Source of the DNA: Symsagittifera roscoffensis
Taxonomy: Eukaryota > Xenacoelomorpha > Acoela > Convolutidae
Assembly (NCBI RefSeq): GCF_963678635.1
Contig: NC_087070.1
Location: 868,001-932,000, forward strand
Direction: 5' to 3'
Length of the DNA: 64,000 bases
In this document: positions 10,444-22,262 of the stretch, piece by piece
How the letters are laid out: the number at the start of each line of letters is the position of its first letter
How positions within the stretch are numbered: the stretch's first letter is position 1
Notes under the pieces: model-generated
The model's database searches: none
The model's input: only the letters and a program-made list of their open reading frames with translations
Told to the model about the DNA's origin: nothing
Program-made: the position numbers and the translations under genes

Positions 10444-11045
10444 CTGAACACAAATCAACAAATTAAATGAATATTACCAACTAACTTCACTAATTTTATT
10501 TCAAACAAAAATCGACAGAAAGTTGGTTGAATGACTTTTTTCTGAACCTTCAAAATGAAGCACAAACTGCTCAAACGAATTTAAAACGCAGTGTTTTTGA
10601 AACAATCTGAGTTTCGAGACAAAATTAATAACATAAAATATTTTGTTCTTCTTTGTTTTCTCAACACCAAAACAATTTAAGGACACAAAAGCGGTTCTTG
10701 GAAAAGTGAGTTGAAACTTATAATTTGTTTCTTTCCCTCGCGGATAAATCGGGTCAATAAGGGTGCTGATAGGGGCTATTGCTTTTTCAGGTGATCAAGT
10801 TAGTATGCTCCCTTCTAAAAAGACCAATTTAAGATCTTCCACCCTTATATTTAAATTGGATCAAATTTTCTTACTTTCCCGTGTAAAACACTTGATTCGC
10901 GTTGATTTGATTGTCTGATTGTCTGATCTCAAACTAACATATTCCCCCTCCCCCAAAAAACCCACCCCCCCCCCCCAAAAAACATCTTTGGAAGTAGGAT
11001 GTTACTTAGTGCTTTTGAAACTGTGATTTTGTGGTCTGTACTTAC
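10444..11045 (-). other. Intron between exons 3 and 4, with a C12 run
   Basis: 602 nt, phase 1. It holds a C-rich tract at 10943-10976 ending in 12 consecutive C, 70-100 nt from the upstream donor. Confidence 0.6.
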
Positions 11046-11208
11046 ATAGCACTTTGACTTGGGCTGTTTTGGAGGCTGCCCCGTGCTCGTTCTTCACCGT
11101 GCACTTGTACCTGCCAGCGTGTGATCTGGTCACATTTGGCACCCGCAACACCTCACTGTGGCCTTTGACGTCACTCATCCGGTCATGACTCCAGTCTATC
11201 TGCACCAC
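11046..11208 (-). CDS. Nephrin-like exon 3: C-terminal half of the Ig domain begun in exon 2
   Basis: The acceptor is gttacttcag and the donor CTAT|GTAAGT. Translation in phase 0 reads VVQIDWSHDRMSDVKGHS, then EVLRVPNVTRSHAGRYKC, then TVKNEHGAASKTAQVKVL. The core Trp (IDW), the DxGxYxC-like motif (SHAGRYKC) and the NEHG turn show a complete C-to-G strand half. The trailing T joins AC of the next exon to give Tyr (VLYRP). The start is questionable: an internal acceptor gatag|AC at 11195 would restore phase with the GTCAGT donor of exon 2, but would drop VVQI and leave the unusually short GNPANW. Confidence 0.82.
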
Positions 11209-12206
11209 CTGAAGTAACACACACAATATCCCCAATTGCGGGTATTTTCTATTCATCTTTTCCATATATCGCAAATTGGATTACAAGTTCACAATCAAAA
11301 TGCTTCTTTTATCTGATTGGATGAAATTGATTGATCTTATAGGAAGTCTGAAGCTTAATTTCAGACATATTAGCTCATTCAACATTTTGGTAATTTTGTG
11401 CCGCATAACAGAAAAAGGATTCCCCTAAAAACGACAAATTCCCTTATGATGGAAGGACCCAATGACGGAAGGCCAATCACAACAGAGTATTCACAAATTA
11501 TTCACAAATTACAATTATCTTTTTTGAAAACAATTAAATTCACAGCAGTCAATTTCAATTTGGCGGAATACAAAATCAGCAGATAATGCAATCGGGCTGA
11601 TACGCAATGCAAACTTGTCATAACAGAGACACAAACTGTTTATGAAAACGCCCAGGGGTTATCGCACAGCCCATGAAAGGCTTCTGGGAGATACGTTTTT
11701 GCAGTCTGCCAATTTCCTTTCAGCTTTCTACATAAAGTTTGGTCCCTCTATCATGAAAATAGCCACCAGAAAGACCTCAAAGTAAAAACAGAAAATCATT
11801 TCTATTGGTGCGAAAAATGAATTTAATTCAAAACTGATATTTTTTACACTATATTTTATACTAAAATTGTTTTAAAACTTGGCACTTAAGAGATCGAATT
11901 TGCTATAGCAAAAGCCCGAGTTTATTTTTTTTAGAAAAACAATTTTTTCAGACAGAATTTATGTCTCAAAATCTCCTGATTTTTTTCAGACAGAATTTAT
12001 GTCCCCTGAAAATTCAAGTTTGCCCAAAAAATTTTATTTGAATTTGATAGATTGTAATTTTCAATTTTTTTTTCGGCTCTATTCTGTGCAATTTATTAAT
12101 TAACTTATGAAACATTCGATGGGTCCTTAAACTGTATCAAATAGTTTTGAGTTTGAATGTTTAATAAAATTTCGAATAAAAACGAAATTTTGCTCTCATC
12201 AGTATC
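11209..12206 (-). other. Intron sequence, upstream of the gap
   Basis: AT-rich, no exon recognised. A short duplication (TTTTTTTCAGACAGAATTTATG) occurs around 11943-11961 and 11979-12001. Confidence 0.5.
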
Positions 12207-12406
12207 NNNNNNNNNNNNNNNNNNNNNNNNNNNNNNNNNNNNNNNNNNNNNNNNNNNNNNNNNNNNNNNNNNNNNNNNNNNNNNNNNNNNNNNNNNNNNN
12301 NNNNNNNNNNNNNNNNNNNNNNNNNNNNNNNNNNNNNNNNNNNNNNNNNNNNNNNNNNNNNNNNNNNNNNNNNNNNNNNNNNNNNNNNNNNNNNNNNNNN
12401 NNNNNN
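12207..12406. other. Assembly gap (200 N)
   Basis: Exactly 200 consecutive N, the length of an arbitrary scaffold spacer. The true gap size is unknown. It lies in the intron between nephrin-like exons 2 and 3, so a small exon could be hidden here. Confidence 0.98.
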
Positions 12407-13857
12407 AAAGCAACCAAAATCTGATTATTTTACGTATTCAGTTTCGGAGATCATATTTCGCCCTTTGAAAATCGAATTTCAAAACTTGGATCTTGCCATA
12501 TTTTTTCATTCCGGCAGAAAATAGAAATTAGATCCAAATAAAAAATGAAATCAAGCTATCTTTTCGATGCCATTTACATTTGTGTCTAAAAATAGCGTAT
12601 TTTTAGCCTTTTTGAAAAGTAAATTGCAGAATGAGCTAAGAAAAAGCGAAATTTGAGCTAGCAAATTTAAAAAAAACATAAGAAATTCATTAGAAGTTTT
12701 TCAGAATAAAGACTACGAACTTGAAAGTGAAACTGTACTTTTTCATTCACACTCAAATAATCAACGTAAATTTGTACATTTTTGAAAACCATCCTGAATT
12801 TTTAAAATTTCTGATTAATTCCTTTAAAAGTTTTTGATGTTTCAATCATTTGTGCTACCAGATTCCAAAAATTTTGAAACAAAATATACTGAAAAATCAT
12901 AACCCATGATTAATTTGCAGCTTTTTGCAAAAACCAAGCAACAAAACGAATCTCGTGCAGCTGTGGAAGCAAGAAACTGCTTTGAATTTATTTTAGTTAA
13001 CCTTGTTTGAATCAACTTCAAAATGGTATAATTGAAAATACTAGATCCACTTTTTTTTGAATCCAATTGCTTTAATAACAAAGCTGAGATGAAAAACATA
13101 AACCTTAGTTTTCTGTACTGTTTTGGCAGTAACAAAAATCAAAGACCAAAAATGCATATCAAACAACTTCATTTATTGGCCATATGACAGAACTTTTTTT
13201 ATATTGACCAAATGACACAAGCATTTTTCATTATTTTAAAAAATCAACCACCATTTAAAGACTAATTTTGAAGGATAAACCTAAACTTTTTTTTTCACTA
13301 ATGCTACCATAAAGTTTTTTTAAAGCGAATGCTATTTTCGAACCCTGTGAGGTAAAATATTCTAGGCCATTCGAGATTTTGAATCGTAAACATTTTTCGT
13401 TTATTATTACGAATTTCGAAGAAAGCGGCGCATTATTTGTGCTCAGGTTATTTCTATTCTTCAGAAAACTTTGGTGATTCAACCAGCAGTTTTTCACATT
13501 TTTTCGTATACAGCCTGGGAATTTCTTATTTAATTGGGGTTGAAAAATGACTAAATATTTCGCCGCTAATATACCAATTTTTTCTGAAGGGCGCAGCAAG
13601 GAATTAATTTGGCTCACAAATCATTCCAAACTGAATGAGGCAAATCGATTGATTCAAATTATGCGTAAATAGCTGATAATTTTACTACTTTGTATTCGAC
13701 ATTGCGTGTGGTGTATGCATATTCCATAAAAGTAAAGTTTTTTTCAATTTTTGTCATTTTTAAACCAAAAACTATGTCAGATGAGCAAAAAGAGAATTAA
13801 AATGGCCATGGTTTCGCCTTGGTACGAGCATTTTTGTTGGATTTCTATGACAAGCAT
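12407..13857 (-). other. Intron sequence without recognised features
   Basis: AT-rich. The longer open frames (for example on the minus strand at 13255-13617) show no known motif and have AT-rich composition unlike the real exons. Confidence 0.5.
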
Positions 13858-13945
13858 TTTTTATTCTGGGATTTTCTTTGATTCAGTTCTTCTGCGATAT
13901 TTTTTGATTCTGGGATTTTCTTTGATTCAATTCTGAGATTTTCAT
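13858..13945. repeat. 44-bp tandem duplication, two copies
   Basis: TGGGATTTTCTTTGATTCA begins at 13867 and again at 13911, with matching flanks (TTATTC / TTGATTC). Further short copies of ATTCTGAGAT follow to about 13975. Confidence 0.75.
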
Positions 13946-14638
13946 TCTGAGAATATTCTGAGATATTTGATTCAGTTGCAGGTTTATTTTGTCCTTTTTA
14001 ACTCAAATAAAAACAATTAACACAGGTAAAACTCCAAAAACAATTGCTTTTCAAATTATGAACCACCGAATTGCAGACATTGTGTATCTTAGCAATTCAA
14101 GCACAAACAATGACATAAAATAGTTTTGTCAAAACAATGTGTGATTTCCATAAGTTTTTAAAAGCCTGATTGCGCTATTCCGTGCCAAAAAGACCAATGC
14201 TCAACATTGCCGCACCTGAAAATAAGCGTTGGCCGAACTTGTGGAAATTAAACCCGCAATTTTTTGGAATCTAATTCTTTTATTTGAGCCAAACATATTT
14301 TGATGAGTCAATTTTGTATGAGAGGCTATAGGCAAGTGATTATTTAGAAAAAGCGGTGGTTTCAGATAAGAATTAGTCGAAAGATTTTTTGGTTGTTATC
14401 GTTTAGTTTTATTATTAATAGTAGTTTTTGTGATTTCAACAAGTGATGCAAAAGCTTCAAAAAAACTTCAAAACAAACGTAAGAGCTGTTTTTTAAACCA
14501 TTAAGGAACGAACGAAATGCCACATTGGAATAGAATTAAGAGCAAAAACAAGGAAAATACAAGAAAATCCAAAAAAAAATTTTTCCTTTTTTGGTTGCGA
14601 GACAATGAAAGTTTGATGTAAATATGGTTATATGACTG

Positions 14639-14700
14639 CAGGGCAGATCTAGGCAGATCTTTATAGGTCGGCCACATTGACGACATATTGGTCGACTCAG
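14639..14700 (+). mobile_element. Decayed left end of hAT-type MITE family R2
   Basis: CAGGGCAGATCTAGG, then TTATAGGTCGGCCACATTGA, matches the R2 left end (CAGGGGCAGATCTAGG, TTTTTAGGTCGACCAAATTGA) with a large internal deletion between the two parts. Confidence 0.45.
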
Positions 14701-14717
14701 TAAATTTAAGAGTGAGC

Positions 14718-14815
14718 TGTGTGTGTGTGCGTGTGTGTATGTAAGTGTGTGTGTGTATGTGTGTGTAAGTGAGTGTTTGTGTGTGTGTGCGCGTACGTGT
14801 GTGTGTGTGTGTGTG
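14718..14815. repeat. GT/CA microsatellite, about 98 bp, interrupted
   Basis: A nearly pure GT repeat on the plus strand with interruptions (GC, AT, AA). On the transcribed minus strand it is a CA repeat that starts about 40 nt downstream of the exon 2 donor. Confidence 0.95.
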
Positions 14816-14854
14816 ATAGAGAAGGGGGGTTTGTGTGCAAAAGGGGATACTGAC

Positions 14855-14959
14855 TGGCTGGGTTTCCGTCCTTGACGTCACACATGATGCGCACTTCGCT
14901 GTTGATCCTCACACGCTTCTCCGCCTGAAGAAGACTCTGAGTCACTATTGTGGGCTTAT
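14855..14959 (-). CDS. Nephrin-like exon 2: N-terminal half of an Ig domain
   Basis: The acceptor is tctgttgtag. The exon opens with AT (completing Tyr with the T of the previous exon) and then reads KPTIVTQSLLQAEKRVRI, followed by SEVRIMCDVKDGNPA. It holds the A-A' strands, the first Ig cysteine (MCD) and the DGNP turn. The end is uncertain. Two overlapping donors exist: GTCAGT (exon end 14855, phase 1) and GTATCC (exon end 14851, phase 2). GTCAGT matches two other donors in this gene and is preferred. Neither end fits the phase-0 start of the next exon at 11208. A long CA repeat starts about 40 nt inside the intron. The coding nature is strong; the 3' boundary is weak. Confidence 0.75.
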
Positions 14960-15717
14960 CTACAACAGAACAGAGCAAAATATCACCAATACATATGTGC
15001 CACAAATTATAGTCATTTCAGCCATAAACTTATCAGGCTAAAATTTGGCTTTTTTCGGGCAATGAAAATTCATTTGTGCCCACAAATTGGACCAACATTT
15101 TTATATGAAAACGCAGAATACTAAATTGGGCGAGCCAAACGGGTTAATATGAAAGTCACAACCTCTAGAATAGCCTCAAATGTTACTTTTTTTTCTAGTT
15201 TTAGTCCTTTTTTCCTCAAAAATTCTGTGCAAATAAGAGTCAAAGGTCAGCTATTTCGAAATTTGATGCAAATTATTTCCACCTAGAAGGAAGTGATATA
15301 AGTTATAACTGAAAGACCCGAGCATTATTACGGCGGGGAAGTTGTTTTTACGAATTGAAAAAATGAAAAATTTGCGAATTTTATCCAAAATAAATACAAT
15401 TTACACTTTCACCGCGTAACAACTCTTTAAGATCGACAGCATGCTTAGGTTTTTTATTTGAAGTTAGCAACATTGATTGAGAAATTTATTTATCATAATT
15501 ATACATTTATTTTATAAAGATAGTGAGCTTCCTGTAAAATCTAAATTTCTACATTTTTTCAAACATATAGGCCACTGAAGCATTATACAGAACTAAATAT
15601 TTTGTTATCCGGGGTCAAATTACTAAAAAGTAGATATCAGAAATAAATGTGATTGAAAGGTTGAAAGTTCTTATTGAACATAATTATATACCACAGTTTT
15701 AGATTTAAGTTATGGAC

Positions 15718-16112
15718 CAGGGGCAGATCTAGGATTTTCTCGAGGGGAGGCGGATTTTCAAAAAAAAAATCGAAATTTTGACGACCTTTTTTTTAGGTCG
15801 ACCAAATTGATTTTTCGAGCTCTCCCAAAGCACTGTTTTGCCCCTATTTTGACAAAATTTTGTGCGCCGCAGGCAAATTTTTGCAAAAACAGTCAAAAAA
15901 GCCGTTTTTGGGCACTTTTTGAAAAATTTTGACAAAAAAATCGCGTTTTTTCGGCGCGCGCTCCCCCTCAAAGTTAGTATATATTGGCGCCAAAGGCGCC
16001 TTTAGAAAAATTTAGGGTCGGTCGGCCAAAAATGGATTTCTGAAAAAGTATCAAAGGGGGGACCCTTTGGGTCGGCAGGGGGTCGAATCCCTGAGGGGGG
16101 CGTCCGCCCCTG
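15718..16112 (+). mobile_element. hAT-type MITE family R2, intact copy (395 bp)
   Basis: The element starts CAGGGGCAGATCTAGG and ends CGTCCGCCCCTG. It is flanked on both sides by TTATGGAC (15710-15717 and 16113-16120), a perfect 8-bp target duplication, which points to the hAT superfamily. There is no transposase. The inside carries a GTCGACC palindrome, a CGGCGCGCGCTCCCCC block, GGCGCCAAAGGCGCC, and near the right end GGGTCGAATCCCTGAG. It is the best reference copy of this family in the window. Confidence 0.85.
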
Positions 16113-16330
16113 TTATGGACCACAGCTATGGAACAATCTTAAGGACCTCATTAACAGACAATCATTATGAACCCAAATTATTGATTACAATTATGGGCCA
16201 TTCATATGTAGCATAATTATGCGCCATTCTAAATAGACCACAAATAAGGGCCATTAATATTGACCATTATTATGGAATAGAGTTATGATTCATTCCTATG
16301 GATTAAAATTATGAACCACATTTTTGAACT
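16113..16330. repeat. Degenerate short-period repeat, TTATGGACCA type
   Basis: About a dozen irregular variants of (A)TTATGGACCA / ATTATGGGCCATT / ATTATGAACCA are spaced roughly 15-25 bp apart. The intact R2 element is inserted in this array, and its target duplication TTATGGAC is one repeat unit. The array also continues for a few bases left of the element (AAGTTATGGAC at 15707-15717). Confidence 0.6.
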
Positions 16331-17721
16331 TAGTGAGCCATACTTACAGAAAGAGAGCTCAAATGCAATGGGCGGAACTGTCCATAGAGGGACTGATTGT
16401 CCAGCAACGGACATAATAGCCAAACGAACCCAGAGCTATGAAATAAAAATAACAACAACTCCAAAAAATGAACAAATCTATAAACAAAACACCGGCTTTA
16501 CTATTAAACCTTAAAAACCAATTGATTAAGTTATTCAACACTTTGATAACATGAGCATAATACAAAGAGAGATAACATTGGTTATCACAAGTTAATATTG
16601 AAGGATTAACTAATTTCAGAGTAAAAAAGGTGCTGAAATAACTGAGAGAAGTTTTCAGGGGTGAAAGGTGACAGGTCAAATTTGGGCTCTTCTGATGACC
16701 GCATTTCATCACGTATATCATAGCTTGCAAAATACCTGCAGCGAAAATAAAAACACAGGTCAACTTAAAAATGACCGATTATCAGTTTTTGTTTTTCAGA
16801 ACCCAATTCGAATAATGAATGAGATAGTAATTTATAAACCGAGAAATCATAAATTTAAGGGTGCAGCTGTAATGTAAACTCCCCTGAGAGGAAGAATCGA
16901 AGTGTAGATAACTGTAAAAAGTCGAGGTCAATTAAATCGTGATTAAATTAAATACGTCGCCTTTTTTACCTTCTCTCTGTCTGGCGGCGTATTCACATTT
17001 CCTCCAATAGACAAAAAATAGAGAATTGCTAAAGATTCGGTCGGCGAAACAGGAAATTTGTATTTTTTTGAGGATTCGGCGAAAAATTTTATTGCAGACT
17101 TGTAATTACAAAAAAAAACTGAACTTTTTTAGCTATTTTTACTCACAGTGGTCTGGGCGCAAAAAAAAGCTATAGTAGTTAACGGGTCGGAGGCTTTAAG
17201 ATTCAATGAAAACGTTAAAATGATTAGCAAAAACAGCTCCCTAGGGTATGTGAAAGAGAAAAGAAGCCGGGCTGAAAACGGTCTAAAATTGGCATTTGCC
17301 AGCGTGACCTATCTTCTTAGCTTAAAAAGATCTTATGGAAGCAAAATGAAATCCCAGGAGCCCAGGCAACTTTAGACAGAATTTGTTCAAGGAAGTGGTA
17401 TAAAACCCTTTGAAGGTTTTCAAGTATAATAATAATAATAATAATTGAACGGTGACCATTTCTGATAGCATCTTGTGCCGGCTTACTTTTTGGGGCAAGC
17501 CAACTTTCTCATCATAATACAGTTTTAAATTTCAGCAGTGGCGAGCCGAGGATGTGTGTGTAGGGGGGGGGGGGGGGTTCCTGACATTTTTTGGAAAACT
17601 AATTATTGCAGTGTGAGCATTTTCATACATTTTTCTACCATTCAATATTTCGATCCTACTATAGATTGATATAAATTAGGAAATTGATCAATGCTAAATT
17701 TCTGCAAGTTCTTGAGCACAT

Positions 17722-17761
<40 letters not shown>

Positions 17762-20700
17762 AAATATAAAAATATTAGTTTCTATGATTTTTGCGGTAAA
17801 ATTTCTTAATTATAAACTTACTCAGCCCTGATTGCAATCAAGGAATCTTTCTATTTTTCTAAGGAAGTATAATTATTTTTCAAGTTATAATATTGCAAAA
17901 CAATTTTTCAAATGTCTGTAACATACAAACAACCTTTAAAAAGTCATTATCAGCGAGATAATTTTAGATATCATTTTATTTTATTTTTATTAACCGGTTT
18001 TATGAAGAGCATAAGAAGCAATTTTTTGGTTGCAATAAAGATTCAAATAACCAAATCTCTGCTTAGCTAAATGGAAGGCAAGATATAACAAGAAGGAAAT
18101 GATTGATTGTAGGTAAAAACGTCCTCCTTCTAATACTAATACTTCCTTTCAAAGTCCGCGCCGCCTATGGTCTGCAAAGTCTACATGGGGTAAAAAAAAG
18201 TAGACCACACATGATACTTTCTGGTACTGCTCTACAGAGATAGTTTTTATACCTCGCTGAAATTTCTCTTTACAGACAAAGAAAAATATAGGTTTTATTC
18301 TTGGTCAGAAATATACCTTAACCTTGGTCGCTGACTTTTTTATTCCGATTAGCTTTCTAAAATCTTTAAGCTCTTCGAGATTTAATTCAACTGAATGAGG
18401 GTTTAAAAGAAAATAATTTTGGCAACTTTTGAAGGAACGTATAAAAAATTAACTGGATTATTGGTTTTGAAAAAAAAAATCATCACGTCTGTCAACATAA
18501 GAGATTAGAACGTTTATGATAATGAAAACAAAAGGTTATTTTTTTTCCAATTTTTATGTCAAATTTTTTTTTGAATTCTTGCTATTCTTTGTAGAGCTTT
18601 TTGATTACATATGATACTGTATAAAAGAGTAGCTGAACTAAAATTTGTCGCTAAAAACATAAAAGTGATGTCATTTTAAAAGTAAACTCGACTCCGTTTT
18701 CAAAACCCGTTTACGTTTTGTAGAACAGTGCCCAGAGCAGTGCTAGGAATGTATGAAAATAGCACAGTTGAAATAATCAAATTGTTAAGCCTGTAGTTTA
18801 AGCAAAAACTAAAATGGCGGAAATAAATCATAAAAATGTTTGAGATTTATAAAAAATTTTGAAGCTGGTATGATTTTTTAAAATAAAAGATACATAACCA
18901 GCGAGCATGACCAAAAATGCTGCTGATCACAATGAAACCGAGAAAAATGTCTATTTTCTGATTTTTGAGAGTTTTCAAAGACAAGCACTCTTATTATAAA
19001 ATGGAAGCAACAGGGTTAGCTCACAGGGCACAAAGTACGTTCAATTTTACAAAGAGAAACATCGTGATTACCTAAAAGGAAATGAAATAAGCTTCCAATT
19101 TTATGCTTCATTTTTTTCTTCATTTATTTCAAACCCCCAAGCTATGTAAAGTTGAAAGATACTGAAAGTGCGGAATGATACTGCTCGGGGACATTTTTTT
19201 TCCCAGGCTACGTTTTAACTATGCGTTTTTTTTTGCGTTTTTGACAAAAAAAAGTAGAAAATAGACAAAAAAATGAAAAAAAACTGTTGATTTTATTAGA
19301 AAAATATTGTTACCTGGCGCTCAAAAATTTTGGCAATTTGGTATAAATAACACGCGTGAGCGTCGGATTAAATCGTTCCAAATTAGAATAAGGCAAATCA
19401 ATTTGTCTCATTACTAGGATACGAGACGATTTTTTTACAATAAGCTTGTTGAGCCATAAATGATGAAAAAAAGGTTTCTTTTTGATTGTTTTTTTTTTCA
19501 ATTTCTTAACCATTTATTTCTGAATTAGCTCCAAAAAGCAGTCAAATTAACTGCACACTCTCCCTCTTAAAGGTCTTATAGTAGAATTTCCCTCCACCCA
19601 CGTATTAATTTTGATAAAAGATTTAACTTAAGAGACTCATTTCAAACCAGTGCGCCGATTATTTTGCTGTAGAAGATTATTGGGAATAACTATTCTATCT
19701 TTTCTTAAGCTAACAATTTTTTCAATTCATTTTGATTTATTTGGTATTATTTAGATGATTTTTTTGCCTCCAAAGTAAATATCTGAATAACTGCTCTTTT
19801 TTGACGATATTGAAAGGGGGATTTTACAGTTGGTCCGTGCAGTCGGAACATTCAGGGCTTTGCAGTCTTGTTTGCGTCTAGTAACGTATGAATGAGACCA
19901 AAAGGCTCGCTCCATTTCAGTTTTGGTTGACTTCTTGGAACAGAACATATCGCGCGTTAATTATTTCAAACTCGCCAAATTGCCAGTTTTAAAATTTCCG
20001 ATAGTTTTATTTAAGAAATCCGTTAAATACATGGGTTTTTAAATCGAGCTCATGACATTAATATCTTTCAGAATGCATAAGCGACTTGTCAAAAAATTTT
20101 AGTGAAAAAGTATAATTTAGTTTGAAGGAAAAATAACAATCCACCACCAATGGAAAAACAACTTTCTGACCGCTTCATTGAGATAAGGTTAGAGTTTGTA
20201 ACAAAAGAAAGGATGTTTATCACAATTTTTTGGAAAAAGTATAATAAAAATCCAAATAATGAGACGAAGTATACTTTTTCTTCTTGATTGAACTCTCTAT
20301 TACTAGTTGGTAGAACGTGCGAAAAGATACGGAATGATCAAAAAGAATACGTTTTCAGAAGTACCACACCGGCACAAAGGTGAATCCACAAATGAAAGTT
20401 ACAATTCTGCAAAGACACGGAGCCCAAAGGAAAAAGGAATTAGATGGTAATCCGAAATGCGATTGATCGGCGCTGGAAATATGAAATAAAAAGCCTGTTG
20501 TTTCGTTTTGGGATTGGCTTAATGGTGCACATTTGAATTTTAATGAGAGCAAATAATAAAATGTGTTCGATAACGAGCCTGATTAGGTTATTTTTAAGTT
20601 ATAACACCGAGGAGGTTTAATAGTACCGATCGACTAGTTCTCAAACTAAATGCAATTTGTTTAATGAAAAAGAAAAAAGGTTCCTTTAATTTGGAATTTA

Positions 20701-21974
20701 TCAGATTAGAATATGAATGCATGTTGATCTTAGCCCGAATCGACCTGCGAGTTATTTGCAAAAACAAGAAGTCTGAGCACTTGAAAACAAAATTAATTGA
20801 GCGTGAAAAGTTCCCTACGAATACACATTAGATTGTTATATTACCATTTTGAACAAATTAGTAAAAAGGCACCTTTGAGTGGACCAAACCCCAAAAAATT
20901 GTCTCGCAATTTGGCGTAATAACTCAAAATAGATAAACTATAATTTCAGATATGACGGGTTGCTTATGGTTTACAAAAAAAATAACAAATGGCTGAATAA
21001 ATGGTTATTAATGCCCCACAGAATGGACCAGGCGGTACCAAAGTTGTGTAAATCCACAAGGAAATGAATTGCAGACACCAAAATCTGGGCGCCCTGGCAA
21101 CCAATAGTCTAAGAGGTTATAAATTTGAGCCGGAGAAAATCCTCGAACAAATGTTTTCAGTTGAAATTATGTATTCCAAGTTGGGGGCGACAGTTTGAGA
21201 AAGAAAGTATAAAATATCAATTAGAATACTTTACAATAAACAGATGCTACAAAACTAAAGTGCAGAAAACTTCATAATCACCAAAAAGGTCATATATCAG
21301 GAATATTGTCAAAATAATGGGACACTTAAAATAATACCCTCGTTTTCATACTAAGTCCAACTACATGCATGTCGCAATAAAAACAGTTATGTTCTCTCGC
21401 AGTGAGATACTAATTCGCCAATAAACGGTTCTAATGAAAAAGTTGATTTTAATGGGTAAATTCAGTATTTCACGCTGTGTGAGAGCTAAAATCTGGTTTA
21501 ATTTAAAAATCAACCCGAAATGTGGCGAAAAACAACAAACTCAGTTGAAAGTTGTGGAGTAAATATGAAACGAGTGGAATAAATATTTGGCCTTATGACG
21601 CACAAAATGTCACTGATTTATTTCACAACAGGCCCGGCTTAAATAAACTGGGTTCGTCCAGTATTGATACTAGATTATCAGGTATTAAATAGGAATATAT
21701 GACATAGCTGAAGTTTCTATGGTTCAACCAAGGGCGAAATTCTGTCAATCAATAAGGGCAAACTCGATGATATGAAAAATGTTCCAAGTTTGATAAACGA
21801 ATTCGGAGAAATTGTTTTGACAGAACAGACAGAAGTTTGACTATCTAAGTGATTAACAAAAGGAAAGCTATCATAAAAACCAAGAAAATAAATATTGTAA
21901 ATTACCGAAGAAACGTCGTAGGATAAAAATTGACCGCTCAAATTTAAATAGAAATACTCGCATCTGATATTTTT
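16331..21974 (-). other. Giant-intron sequence with simple repeats only
   Basis: AT-rich. It contains an ATA/AAT repeat at 17427-17446, G15 at 17563-17577, and (CT)17 at 17727-17760. CAGTGGCGAGCCGAGG at 17535-17550, just before the G15 run, resembles a hAT terminus, but no partner end was found. No exon recognised. Confidence 0.5.
17727..17760. repeat. (CT)17 microsatellite
   Basis: An uninterrupted TC dinucleotide run ending at GAAATA. Confidence 0.97.
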
Positions 21975-22262
21975 AGCCAGGGAGATTTAGTTTGGGGGAG
22001 GGGGTTTTGTACAAATGAATAATGGATTTGTACACCCTGACGACCCAAAAGGTCCCCTTTTGGCATTATTTTACGAGATCCATTTTGAGCCGACAAGCTC
22101 TGCAGCTTTTCTAAAGCCGCATTCAGCGCTAATAAACCTTAACTTCTAAAAATGAACGTGTGCCAAAACTTTTCGGTCAAGCCTTCCAAAAAAAGCGCCT
22201 AAAAACGGCTTTATGCACGTTTTTTTTTCCTTCAGAATTTTCTGCGGCACAGATCTAGATTT
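21975..22262 (-). mobile_element. Diverged reverse copy of hAT-type MITE family R2
   Basis: Read in reverse, it shares the R2 order: CCCAAAAGGTCCCCTTTTGG, a GAGATCCATTTTGAGCCGAC block, then TTCTAAAAATG, CCAAAACTTTTCGGTCAAG, GCGCCTAAAAACGGC and TTCTGCGGCAC. It is heavily mutated and its ends are not preserved. Confidence 0.45.

Noticed and set aside
12105-12468. Open frames spanning the N run
   Set aside because: They exist only because N cannot contain stops.
13255-13617. Minus-strand open frame of 120 codons
   Set aside because: Base composition is as AT-rich as the intron, with no motif, splice sites or homology recognised.
14501-14881. Minus-strand frame rich in His-Thr
   Set aside because: It is a translation of the CA microsatellite.
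17535-17580. CAGTGGCGAGCCGAGG plus G15, resembling a hAT left end
   Set aside because: No matching right end or 8-bp duplication was found nearby; mentioned only as a hint.
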